A stretch of DNA of 64,000 nucleotides from Ichthyophis bannanicus (Eukaryota > Chordata > Amphibia > Gymnophiona > Ichthyophiidae). The position numbers and the translations under genes were made by a program. Location of the stretch: assembly GCA_033557465.1 (NCBI GenBank), contig CM066045.1, positions 132,639,596-132,703,595 of the forward strand, given 5' to 3'. Positions 19,359-29,174 of this stretch are shown piece by piece. The notes beneath the pieces are model-generated. The model did no database searches and had not been told where the DNA came from. It saw only the letters and a list, made by a program, of their open reading frames with translations. Numbering within the stretch: position 1 is the first letter of the stretch; the number at the start of each line of letters is the position of its first letter.

Positions 19359-20531
19359 GCTTTTTCTGCATGGTATCTTCTGAATCCCTAGAGGTCCTGC
19401 TTTCTCCCTCTCAGCTGAGTGATGCAGTTAGTTCGATCTTGCCTACCTCAGTGCGGGAATTGACGGATGATGCTATGGGCAAGGACATTCAGCTGACCAG
19501 AGGATCTGGTGACCTTGCTGAGAGCCGCTTATTGTCCTCTAGGGGTCTGTGGTGGCTGTACCCCTTTGTGTTGGAGAGTCATGTCTGAGGGTAGAGTTTC
19601 CAGACTCCTAGTAATCTTCCCCGGAATTCTTTTCTTTTTTGATATAGGCCTGGTCCTTTTGAGGTGGAAATTCATATCCTTTGATCTCTGGGTGCTCCCG
19701 AGCATAGTCTCATTTTGGTTAGGCTGAAAGTGGAAGCTTTGCTTGATTTCCTTTGGCTAAGCATCCCCAGTGAGGGGCACACCCTGGAGATGTGGATCAG
19801 CTGGGAACTATACGAGATGCTGACTATGAGTCGGATTCAGATGGCTCGGTACTGGGATGTGAATGAGGAAGAGCTCTTGCCTTCAGAAGATTATGCCAAG
19901 TTCAACCTGATCCGCTTATTCCAGAAGGAGGAACTTGCGGTGTTGATTGCCAGGATCTCATCCGCCTTGAATTTGACGGATGCTGCTGGCACAAAGCAGG
20001 AGCCGAAGGTACACATGTTTCTTCAAGGGATACAAAAATCCACTACTGTCTTCCCGTTCCTGGAGGTGATCAAGGGATATGATCTGGTTGGAATGGGCCT
20101 CTCCCAACTTCCTACCTAAATGGATGTGTAAGATGATCTATGCTCTGCCAGAGGAGAAATGTGTTGAGTGGTTTGGTATTTCAAAGGTGAAGTCGCATGT
20201 CACAGCGGTTACCAGATGGTCCACCATTCCCGTGGAATGCGGGTCAGCCTTAAAGGATGTTCTGGACCGTAAGGTGAATTTCTTGCTGAGGACCCAATTT
20301 GCCATGGCTGTGGCTGTTCTGAAACTGGTGGTGTGTACCAGCCTGATGTCTCAAGCCCTTCTCCAGTGGATTCATTCTACCCCTCTATTAGAGTCTGCTA
20401 CAGCCTTTCTTTCTGATGCCATGAATGACCAGCGATGGTGCCCTGATGACATTGTAATTGCATTGCATTTGGCTCTGGCACTAGGCAGCGGACACCTTCT
20501 CCAAAACCTAATTGGCCCAGCTAACTTTTAA
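19301..20531 (+). pseudogene. DIRS gag-like protein, copy D family
   Basis: A different gag type from A/B/I. The Ser/Lys-rich start MSSSKRSGKQSA (19301) is followed by frame-broken sequence. Then come LFQKEELAVLIARISSALNL (about 19915-19975), LPTWMCK-like and MIYALPEEKCVEWFGISKVK (about 20130-20190), VTRWSTIPVECGSALKDVLD (20207-20265) and DRKVNFLLRTQFAMAVAVLK (20263-20322). The Y-x-L-P-E and T-x-I-P-V-E-x-G-x-A-L-K-D blocks resemble gags of fish and frog DIRS elements as I remember them. Frames at 19715 and 20079 are open; a shift lies between them. Confidence 0.68.
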
Positions 20532-20831
20532 GGGGAAGCTTCTGTTTGGAGCCAATTTGAAAAAGCTGGTGAAGGAACTGGGCGTGACCAAATCTTACCA
20601 CTTTCTGGAAGACAGGTCCAAGGGGCCTGTGAAACAGGCTTGTGCCCCTTTCTTGTCAGCCTCTGCCCTTCCTCCAAGGGTACACTGGCCAGATTCCAGA
20701 GATCTCGGGGCTCTCATCATTAACAACCTGGAAAACCTTTCTTGCCCTCTGTTTCCTTGCCTCAGGCTTCTTCTCAGTCCTTTTGTGGAGCATATGGGCC
20801 CATGGACTCTGTCCCCTCCAGACTAAGACCC

Positions 20832-21790
20832 TCCTGGGCTCCCAGTGAAGGTTTGGGGACCCTTTCCCTGATTCCTCCGTTTGAAGGCAAGCTTCTCCTT
20901 TTCTTTCAGGAATGGGCCTGGGTTACCAAGGATCACTGGGTGCTAGATACAATTCATTTGGGCTATGTCCTGGAATGCAAAGAGCCAATTCCGAATGCTT
21001 TTATCATTTCCTGTTGTGGATTTGTGATCTAATGTGCCGCTGTGCAAACTACCTAGGACAAGTTGCTGAGCCTAAAGACAGTGGTGCCAGTCCATCCGGA
21101 CGAGTGGGGCAAAGGTAGATACTCCCATCTGTTTCATGGTACTAAAAAGGGCAGTTCCTTCTGGCCCATTCTGGACCTCAAGGGTCTCTGCGAGCCCTTA
21201 AGCATTTTGTGCTTCTGGATAGACACTTTGCGCTCTGTGATTCAAGCAGTGGACCAAGAAAAGTTCTTGGCTTTTCTGGATCAGGCCCCAGGCGTATTTT
21301 CATATCCCGATCCAGGCCAATCAGCAGAAGTATCTGTGTTTTGCCATTCTTGTCTCTCACTATCAGTTCGCCGCCCTCCCTTTTGGGCTCTGCACCACCC
21401 CAAGGATGTTCTTCAGGGTCATGGTGATGGGGCTACAGCACTAAGGGATCTGTGTCCATCCCTATCTGGACAACTGGCTCATCTGAGCCTATTCCTATTC
21501 TGAAGCATCTCGGGTGGTGTCCTAAGTGATATCCTTTTTTGAAAGCCTCAGCTGTGTGATCAATCAGGGAAAGAGCCAGCTGTTTCCTTCCCAGTCACTG
21601 GAGTTTCTGGAAGCATGTTTCAATACTGGAGTGGGCAGCAGGCTCCCAGAGTCTAGGATTATCTTCAGCTCCTTGGATTGATAGCTTCGACCATAGAGAT
21701 GGTGCCGGGGGCTCATGATCATATGCAACTGCTCCAGCAGTCCTTACTGATTCCGTGGTCCCCGAGTTCTCAGGAGTTTGAGCGCAGGCT
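20832..21790 (+). pseudogene. DIRS reverse transcriptase, copy D (decayed)
   Basis: The start reads FFQEWAWVTKDHWVLDTIHL and GYVLEC (20905-20985), the standard DIRS RT opening. Fragments follow: HLFHGTKKGSSFWPILDLKG (21126-21185) and DTLRSVIQAVDQEKFLAFLD (21222-21280). Then the SLDLKDAY-type block is disrupted, and RRPPFWALHHPKDVLQGHGD is a shifted form of the LPFGLxxxPRxF segment. The YLDD box would fall near 21470 but reads LSGQLAHL. Several frameshifts; no activity expected. Confidence 0.65.
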
Positions 21791-21879
21791 TCCCTCTCTT
21801 TGAGGGTGACGGCCAGCCTGCGGTGGTGGCGGAAGCCCTGTCATCAGAGGAAGGTCATACCACTGGTCAATTTCTCCTG

Positions 21880-22340
21880 GATCCTGCTGACAACAGATGC
21901 CAGTCTCTCTGGTTTAGAAGCCCATTGCCAAGACTATATGGCCCAGGGCTGTTGGAACTGCAGGGAAGCAGTGTGGCCCATCAACTGACTCGAGGCGAGG
22001 GCCTTCAAGTTGCCTCTTCTGTGTTTTCAGTCCCTGGTCAAGGACCAGGCGGTTCGAGTGTTTTCATACAATACCACAGCGGTGTCTTATGTCAATCTGC
22101 AAGGTGACACAAGGAACACCTGGTAGCTCTGGAGATGGCTCTCGTGTTTTGCCTTTGTGGAGAATAACCTTCTAGCTTTATCTGCCTAGCACATTGCTGA
22201 ATGGACAATGTGGAAGCGGATTTCCTCAGTTGGCATTCTCTGGATCCTCGAGAGTGGGAGTTGAGTCAGGAGGCATTTCAGTTGATTCTGTGCCACTGGA
22301 AGTCTCTCTGAAATGGATCTGATGGCGACCATCTCCAGTG
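21880..22340 (+). pseudogene. RNase H domain remnant, copy D
   Basis: LTTDASLSGLEAHCQDYMAQ (about 21887-21945) matches the first acidic motif (T-T-D-A-S-x-x-G-x-A-H). The next frame gives LEARAFKLPLLCFQSLVKDQ and AVRVFSYNTTAVSYVNLQGD (21990-22105), the equivalents of the LELRAIxxAL and VxxDNQVAMxYxNKQGG segments. Asn replaces the acidic Asp in that last block. Stops separate the pieces. Confidence 0.62.
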
Positions 22341-22559
22341 CCAAAGTTTGCCACTTCTTCAGTTTGCACACAGAGACAGGTTCCTAGGGTGTTGACACCC
22401 TGGCCCAGCTTTGGCCAAGTCAGTGACTGCTGTATGTGTTTCTCCGTGGCCCCTGGTGAGGCATGTGATTCGGTGTATAGAATGCCACATGGGCAGGATT
22501 ATTCTGTTGGTGCCGAATGGTTCGAGGAAAGCGTGGTTTGGAGACATGATGCGGCTCCT

Positions 22560-23690
22560 GCAGGTGCTTCCTCTTAGTTTGCCTCCCTTTTGATCTACTG
22601 TGGCAGATACAGGTTGTCCTGGAGTTCCAATCTCCCATCTTGATTACAGCATGGCTCTTGAAAGGATACACCTAACGCGTAAGGGCTACTGTACAGCAGT
22701 GGTCTTTACTCATTGCTTGAAGGAGTTCTAACAAGCTAGCATATGTTCAGATATGATGCTTGTTTGAGCGTTGGTGTGACCTGTAGCAGTTGGCTCCTGA
22801 GGTGGCAAAAGTGTCCTTCCTTTTGGTCTTTCTACAGGAATGCCTAGAGAAGCGCCTTTCCCTTATCTCTCTGAAAGTTCAGGTGGCATCTTTGGTCTGT
22901 TTCCGGGTTCTGCTGTGTGGACAAGTCTTTGGCCTTGCACCAAGATGTCTCGCTTTTTCTCCAGAGGGTTTGTCATCTGCGATCTCCCCTCTGGTCTGTA
23001 ATCCGTTCCTGAGATCTCTGTCTTGTGCTCAGTGCCCTGATGACAACACTCTTTGAGCCGTTGAAGCGCGCTACCTTAAAGGATTTGAGGCTCAAAATGA
23101 TCTTCTTGGACGTAATTTGTTCCACAAGGCAGATTTCCAAACTGCAGACTCTGTCTTGCTGAGATCCTTTTCTGTCCTTTTCGAAGGAGGCCATTTTCAT
23201 TCATCCTGTGCCTTTCTTCTTGCCTGAGGTACTTTCTCCTTTCCATGTGAACCAAGTGGTCTGCCTGCCCTCCTTCCAAAGGAACAGTGCAGGGGAAGCA
23301 TAAGGATCTTCGCCTGGTGAATGTCCAAAGGGCACTCCTCCAGTACCTGGAGATTACGAATTCCTTTCATAAGCCCAACCACTTTTTTGTGCTATTTGTT
23401 GGCCTGCGCAAGGGTGAAGCAGCGTCCAAATCGACTTCTGGGCACTGGATTTAGGAGGCCATTGCCTTAGCAGATCTGTTGTGGAAGTGCCCGGTTCCGG
23501 AGGATTTGCACGCCTGTTCTACCCAAGCACAATCGTCCTTGTGGGTGGAGCCAGGTTCAGTAGCCCCTGCAGACATTTGTTGTATGGCAAAATGGGGATG
23601 ACTTTCTACTTTTGTCAAGCTTTACCTCTTGTGTGTGCATGCACGGGCAGACACGGCCTTTGGCTCAAGATTCTGTGAACTGCTGTGTTT
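22560..23690 (+). pseudogene. Tyrosine recombinase remnant, copy D
   Basis: The position after RNase H and before an ICR, plus weak motif matches, support this. VKVQVASLVCFRVLLCGQVF-type sequence (22870-22935) and PLVCNPFLRSLSCAQCP (22994-23040) lie in the N-terminal part. Pieces near 23465-23580 (ALADLLWKCPVPEDLHA-like in mixed frames, then SVAPADICCMAKW) resemble the end of DIRS recombinases just before the catalytic Tyr (S-x-x-x-I-C-x-x-x-x-W). I cannot point to a readable R-H-R-Y set. Confidence 0.5.
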
Positions 23691-23720
23691 TCTACCTGCC
23701 CAGTAGAATTGTAGTTTTGG

Positions 23721-23765
23721 TACATCCCAGTTGTGTGGACTGGTCTAGCAGGACGATATGGAAGG
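23721..23765. repeat. Internal complementary region, copy D
   Basis: TGTGGACTGGTCTAGCAGGA with CGATATGG is complementary to D's 5' end (12813-12840). It resembles 25198-25231 near the right terminus (GAGCTGGTTTAGCAGGACTC). It is shorter and less clear than the ICRs of copies A and B. Confidence 0.6.
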
Positions 23766-23981
23766 TGACATTTTACTTACTAGTTATTGTCCTTTCCATG
23801 AGTTCTGCTAGATCTGAAACTATATTTGTTGTTGTTCTGCTGCGTTACCCTTTGTTCCACTATGATTTTTATACTTTGCTCTGCAGGTTGATCTTCTACT
23901 GACAGCCTTGTGTTTATGCTTTTCTGTACATAGTTCTCTACTGTTGATTACTCATTGTTGCTCACAACTGAGGTTTTGTGG

Positions 23982-25129
23982 GGCTTGCTACATTTCTTCC
24001 ATATGCTTTGGGACAAATACTGACGGGACCTCTGGTGGTTGAGTCGAATAGAGGTATAGTGGTGTTAGCCCCTTTGCTATTCAATATTTTCCTCATCCCC
24101 TTCACTCTTCTGGTTCAGCAATGCGGGATCTCCTCATATTATTATGCTGATGATATACTCCTTCACCACACTGACCCATCATTCCTGGATCTATCATCCC
24201 TTAATGCTTTCCTCGCCAAAATCACTTCCTGGATGTCATCAAAATTTCTGCTCTTTAACACTGGTTCATGGCCGGGAGCTTCAGGATACTTCCATTCCCT
24301 TAGTCCCCTCACTTCGTTATCTGGGTGTTATCCTAGACTCTTCTTTGACCTTCTATGATCTTCTCTCTACTATCATTTGTCTCTTCTTTCACTCCCACTG
24401 TCACATCCACATTATCCAACCTTTTCTCTCCTCTTCGTCCCTGGCCACTTTACTTTTAACACATCTTATGTCTCATCTTGACTATTGTAATATTGTCTTT
24501 GCAGGTCTCCCACAATATCAGATCCAACTTTTACAGCTCATTCAGAACACTGCCATCAAGATCCTCCATCGCTCCTTTCATTTCGATCACATGATCCCAC
24601 TTCTCATCTGTTCTCACTGGCTTCCGTTAAAATATTGCATACAAGCTCCTCACCCTGGTCCATAAAGCCATCTAAACTGGTATCCCATTTTACCTTCTGA
24701 CCTCCTTCATTTACACTTCCCACATCGGGTGCTCCGTTCCATCCATGCTAACCACCTTCACCTTCCCTCTGCCTCAAGAGCCCAACTGGAATCCACCTGT
24801 AGTTCAGCCTTCTATTTCTTTGGGTCATTGCTTTGGAATGCTTTACCCTCTAACCTTCGCCTTGAGCCATCCTACCCTAAATTCAAGTCCCTACTCAAAA
24901 CTCTCCTCTTCCAGATAGCTTTCGAGCTTCCCCCCCCTATCCCTAACCATAACTCTCATGTTCTTATCCCTCTGACTCCACTCGTTTGCTGTGTGATTGT
25001 GTTGTCTTTCCAATTGATTATGGCATTCCCTTTCCTTCTCATTCTATAAGTTTGTTTTGTTTTATTGTACACTGCCCTGTTGCAAATGTGAACGACAGTA
25101 TAACAAGTCTAATAAACATAAACATAGGA
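23982..25129 (+). mobile_element. L2-type LINE 3' part inserted in copy D
   Basis: RT frames hold APLLFNIFLIPFTLL (24075-24115) and SSYYYADDILLH (24130-24165, YADD intact). Next are LRYLGVILDSSLTF (24310-24350), LLTHLMSHLDYCNIVFAGLP (24450-24510), AIKILHRSFHFDHMIPLLIC (24552-24610), HWLPLKYCI and LWNALPSNLRLE (24832-24870). The 3' end carries ACTGCCCTGTTGC, CGACAGTATAACAAG and AATAAACATAAACATA. A short GTGG duplication (23978-23981 and 25130-25133) is possible. D's terminal repeat starts at once on the right. 5' truncated, with two frameshifts. Confidence 0.83.
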
Positions 25130-25130
25130 G

Positions 25131-25231
25131 TGGTAAAACCTTTGCTTTTCATTGGTTCTTTGTCTCCTCCAATCTACTGGTAGGGGAACACAATCCTGTT
25201 GTCTGAGCTGGTTTAGCAGGACTCAAGGAAA
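25131..25231. repeat. 3' inverted terminal repeat, copy D
   Basis: TTTTCATTGGTTCTTTGTCT followed by CCTCCAAT is the reverse complement of 12870-12896. GAGCTGGTTTAGCAGGACTC (25205-25224) mirrors the GTCCTGCAAGACCAATCC block at 12820-12837. The precise last base is uncertain. Confidence 0.7.
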
Positions 25232-25296
25232 AGATATTAACTGGTAAATAAAATGTTACCTTAATATCCATGCCCCTGTAAGCTTAAAAATATCCC

Positions 25297-25540
25297 ATAT
25301 GTTCTCTGAGAACAAGCAAGAAGTCAGTCCCCACATATAGGTGATGTTGGCACCGACGGAGTCCTCGCGGAAGCATCTCCCCAGGTTTCAAAGAAAGCCT
25401 ATGGGAGATGCTACTATGCATGCATGGTCCCCTTCCCGCCCAAGGATGCCATCTTGCCCAGTCTCCTTTTTTCCACAGAGCCCTTCAGACATTCGTCTGG
25501 CTTGTCCCCGGAAAAAGTTGATTTTTCTCTCTGAGCTTCA
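25297..25540. repeat. 5' terminal repeat, DIRS copy F
   Basis: TGTTCTCTGAGAACAAGCAA, GTCCCCACATATAGGTGATG, GCACCGACGGAGTC and TTCAAAGAAAGCC are collinear with the start of copy J (51270 on). The AACAAGCAGGAA, CACATATxGGTGA and CCGACGGAG elements are shared with copies B, H and I. Confidence 0.75.
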
Positions 25541-25718
25541 TAATCACCTCTGGTATTACACCGGTACTCTTTCCGCCACCCGATCTCGCTGCCTCGGCAT
25601 CGAGTTTGGGTCTCTTTTTGTAGTTTTCTTTTTCTCTAATTTTCTGGCATATTCACGCCTTTTTCCACAACTGGCAGCCCGACGATTCTTCCAACCCGCA
25701 CGGGTACTTTTTTCCTCT

Positions 25719-27680
25719 ATGGCTACCAGTGGCTTTAAGAAATGTGATCAGTGCTCAATAATGTCCTTAACCAACACACATGACTGCCGTCTCTGCTGCC
25801 TCGGGCCAGACCACGACCTGGCAGCATGCGGTCTTTGCAAAAGGATATCCAGCAAGACCCTCAAGACCCGCCAGTAGCAGCACGATGAGTTTTTCCCTGA
25901 GTCCCCGGTGCCTCCAAAGGCCAGGGCCTCGTCTGAAGCCTCGACACCTCAGGCAGACCCCTCCAAGCCCGAGCCCTGCCGTGGGTCTTCAGAAAGGGGA
26001 TCTCCGTTGAGGAAACCCAGAAAGAAGAAGAAACCTTCAAAGGCGGTGTCCTTGGACGACTGACGGGGTGCCCCCTAGCCAGGCCCCTCCATCTAAGACG
26101 CTCATCTGCGGGATTGGAGAAGGAGTGGCTTGCAAAGCTCCCTTGGAAGGACTCAACCTCAGACCGGCCTCGGTCCCCAGACACCATCCTCGTTGAGGAT
26201 TTCCCTTCCGGCGAGTCAGCGTTGGGCCTCAGTCCCTCTTTGCCCGCGCCTAAAACTGCAGAACCTTTTGGCCTGGAGTCCGGAATAGCAACATTGGAAC
26301 GCAGTTTGTCTGCCTTCATGGAGCAGCAGTGGGCGCTGTTGTCTGGTATGAATGGTTCATATGCCCCGACCACCAGGCCCTGGACATCGAAGATGTCCCC
26401 AGAAGCCGAGCCGATCCTCGAGGTCTTTTGGCCTCAAGTCCATCCTCGGCCGAGGTCTCGATCTGATTCCCGCTCGGCAGGACCACGATCATCCCTGGCA
26501 AATGAAGCTCGGCACCGGCCATTGAGCATTGGGAGGCTACAGGCCAGGGTCAGCCCCGAGGCCCACGGACCACCCCTCCTGTGAGTTCTCGATGGACTAC
26601 TCCAAGTGGGAGACGGAGGATGAGGATTCCCCTGTTGCCACTGCAACATCCCCTCATAGTCTCCCATCATGGAGCCTCAGCGGCGGTCCCCGCTGGAGGA
26701 TATGGGCTTCCTTGATTTCATCAAGTATATTACTAGGGTCCTGGCATTCCCTACGGAGTTGGAGGAGGACCCTCGGGAGGATGTATTGGAAATCCTCCAG
26801 TCCAATGCTCCTCTGAGTGAATCGCTCACTATGCCCATCCTTCCCATCCTGGAACGGCTAATGCTCCATATGTGGGAGACACCGGCGTCAGTGCCAGTGG
26901 TGAGCAAGCGGCTCGATTCGCTGTATCGAATCCACCAGAACCCGGGCTTCCAGAAATCACAGCTGCCGCATAACTCCTTGGTGGTGGAGTCGACCATGCG
27001 TTTGCTGAAAAGCCGGAAGATGCACTCCTCAGTGCCCCCTGGCAGGGAGGCCTACAATTTGGACACCCTCAGCAGAAAGTGTTAGGGCTTGATGCACATC
27101 AGCTGCATCCAGGCCTACCAGCTGCACATGAGCATGTACCTGAGAGACCTGGAGAAGGAACTCACCGGGTTCTCAGCTGGCCTCTCTGAGGAACCCCTGC
27201 AGCGGTTCAAGAACCTGGCCAAGACCGTCCGTGAGTGCTCCAAGTTCGTGTTTCAAGCAGCCTATGATGGATTTGAGTCGGCTGCTCAAGTAGTGGCAGC
27301 AGGCATCGGTGCACGACGCCAAGCTTGGCTATAGTCGTCCGACCTCGAGCAGTGGGTTCAAGACAAATTGGTCGATGTCCCATGCCAAGGAGAGAAACTC
27401 TTTGGCAAGCCCATGACCGACAAGGCTACCGAGCTGGAGACCGAGCTTATGATGAGGACCAGGCTCTCTAAAAAGACCACTGCCCCTCCCGATGAAAGTG
27501 CTCGGGTAAAAAATCCTTCTACCTGAGGAAAGGGGCTGCTTATAGAAACTACCCACCTTTCCAGGTCCCGTCTCTCCAACAGGGTCAGCAGGCCAAGGGA
27601 TGTGGGCATGGCCCTCGTAAGCAGAATGCTCCAAAACCCCAGTCCCAGCCAGGGGAGAGTTTTTGACTCCTTGAGTATAG
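25719..27680 (+). pseudogene. DIRS gag-like protein with intact N-terminal Cys/His motif, copy F
   Basis: ATG at 25719 starts MATSGFKKCDQC, then THDCRLCCLGPDHDLAACGL and C. All eight putative zinc ligands are present: C-x2-C-x9-H-x2-C-x2-C-x4-H-x4-C-x2-C. A stop at 25875 ends this frame. Serine/proline-rich linker pieces follow in shifted frames (26114-26584). The main domain is at 26669-27085: RSPLEDMGFLDFIKYITRVL, LMLHMWETPASVPVVSKRLD and NPGFQKSQLPHNSLVVEST. Then 27089-27334: YQLHMSMYLRDLEKEL and AAQVVAAGIGARRQAWL, followed by SSDLEQWVQDKLVDVPCQGE after a stop. At least three frame breaks. Confidence 0.83.
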
Positions 27681-27719
27681 CCTCTCTGCCTCAAGGAGGT
27701 CAGCAGCCTCAGAGGGGGA

Positions 27720-28370
27720 TATCTGACCCACTATACCCAGAAGTGGTTTACCATCACCATCGACTCCTGGACACTTCAGGTGGTCAGGGAGGGTTGCCTC
27801 CTCCATGTGACTCAGACACCTCCCCCTTACTTTCCGGGAGAGCCCCTCAGGTCTCCCCTCCACCGGGACCTTCTTCTGAAGGAGTTGGCAGGTCTTCTCG
27901 AGGACAAAGTGGTTGAACTGGTGCCCCACCATTTCAAGGGCAAGGGGTTCTACTCCAGGTACTTCATCATGCCAAAAAGAACAGGGGGCCTAAGTCCCAT
28001 CCTTGACCTGCACAACCTCAACAAATCCCTGGTGAAATTCAAGATGCTCTCCCTTGGAACATTGCTGCCTTACCTCCATTAGGGAGATTGGCTATGCTCC
28101 TTAGACATCAAGAATGCCTATACCCACATCATCATTCACCCCAACCATAGGCAGAGTGGGCATGGAGGGACGGTGCTGTATATCCCATGCCCGCTCGGCT
28201 CTTTCTGCGCCTTCTTGGGCACATGGCCTCCATGGTCCACAACACCCCAAACACTGGCCTCCACATGAGGGTGGCGCAGTGGTGTCTCTGTTACCAGTGG
28301 ATTCAGGTCATGGGGCGCCTCCGAGACAGAGTCTCTATAACACGTCAACTGGCGGGCTCTCTGGTCTGAT
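27720..28370 (+). pseudogene. DIRS reverse transcriptase, copy F, palm deleted
   Basis: Open at 27780-28082: VREGCLLHVTQTPPPYFPGE, GKGFYSRYFIMPKRTGGLSP, ILDLHNLNKSLVKFKMLSLG and TLLPYLH. After a stop come GDWLCSLDIKNAYTHIIIHP (28084-28145), so the first catalytic Asp block is present. At about 28155 the sequence jumps to LFLRLLGHMASMVHNTPNTG (28200 on) in the thumb. This removes the FxxLPFGLxxAPRVF and YLDD region, roughly 400 bp by comparison with copy I. The deletion alone inactivates the enzyme. Confidence 0.84.
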
Positions 28371-28429
28371 GGCAATCTCCCCGATATCTCAAGGCGGGCA
28401 CACATTTTCATGCCCCGAGCTTCTTAAAG

Positions 28430-28635
28430 GTCCTTACCACAGATGCCTACCTGCTCGGCTGGGGAGCCCACTGCGAGGAACTCCGCACCCTAGGCAGCTG
28501 GTCACCAGACGAGTGCACCCAGCAGATCAGCCTCCTGGAGCTGCGGGTGATATACTTAGTCCTGCAAGCTTTTTGCTACCACGTGTCACCAGCCCATGCT
28601 AGTCCAGATAGACAACCAAGTGGCAATATTCTATA
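28430..28635 (+). pseudogene. RNase H domain, copy F (truncated)
   Basis: Conceptual translation gives VLTTDAYLLGWGAHCEELRT (first Asp), GSWSPDECTQQISLLELRVI (Glu) and VQIDNQVAIFYIR (third acidic position, 28598-28637). The reading frame is shifted near 28580. The sequence is lost after YI, where a GCATGTCCAAC-type repeat begins. The last acidic residue and everything downstream are missing. Confidence 0.75.
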
Positions 28636-29174
28636 TCAGGCATGTCCAACAGGTAGATCGCGATCTACCTGTAGATCGCAGAGGGGTCAGAGGTAGATCT
28701 CCAGCCCCACTTGGCTCCATCTCTCCAGCAGCTCACCCCATCGCTAGGAGAGAGCTCGTGCCAGCAGGTCATCTGCCGAGGGCTTGCTGCTGCTGCTGAT
28801 CCTTTGCCTGTTTTTTTTACCTGCCTGCGGGTCTATTGGGGGCGCTTGTTGTTTTCGTGCCAATAGTTTGTGGGTACCCCAGGGGGCCGCTGCCCGTGCC
28901 CCGTGACGAGACGCCACAGGCCCGGCTTCATACCCGGTCTCCTGCCTCTCAGAATCACCCATTCCTGCCCCTGCCCCAACACTCCTTAGAAGTGTGTTAT
29001 ATATCCATTCGCCCGGGCTTTACCTGAATACACTTACCGGATTAGTTGTGTCGTGTGCTAGTCGTTGGTCGCTTTATAGTTTGCTTTCATTAAACGTTTT
29101 CAGGCAGACACAACAAAGTGTCAAGAATTTGGTGATTTTGGCGGGCTTTTCCAATTTTGTTCTAACTTGCCTAT
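28636..29174. mobile_element. Possible hAT-type DNA transposon fragment
   Basis: It starts CAGGCATGTCCAAC, close to the CAGGGGTGTCCAA ends of hAT-Charlie-type elements as I recall them. Repeated AGATCGCGATCTACCTGTAG words follow (28652-28680). No transposase frame and no matching right terminus are visible. It interrupts RNase H of copy F. This is a guess from the terminus only; it could be another repeat class. Confidence 0.35.

Larger units (their letters stand above)
12812..25231 (+). mobile_element. DIRS-like retrotransposon copy D (host of nested copy B)
   Basis: The left end (12812-12912) and right end (about 25131-25231) are inverted copies of each other: ATTGGTGGAGATAAAGAACC on the left against GGTTCTTTGTCTCCTCCAAT on the right. 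Between them are a leader, a gag of a distinct type, decayed RT, RNase H and recombinase, and an internal complementary region near 23733-23762. Copy B (13795-19002) and an L2 (23982-25129) are nested inside. Without them D would be roughly 5.7 kb plus one extra 356-bp repeat unit, a usual DIRS length. Confidence 0.72.
25297..28635 (+). mobile_element. DIRS-like retrotransposon copy F (3' truncated)
   Basis: 5' ITR (25297-25540), gag (25719-27680), RT (27720-28370) with an internal deletion, and RNase H (28430-28635). It ends abruptly at about 28635 where unrelated sequence begins; recombinase, ICR and 3' ITR are missing. Family: sister of copy J (51270-55105), GC-rich and distinct from A/B/I but with the same domain order and the same ITR core. 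Confidence 0.82.

Noticed and set aside
24650..25120. TATA-box promoters at the repeated GGTATATAAG words of the LINE tails
   Set aside because: The words sit at the 3' ends of truncated LINEs as part of a conserved tail hairpin, not upstream of any gene.
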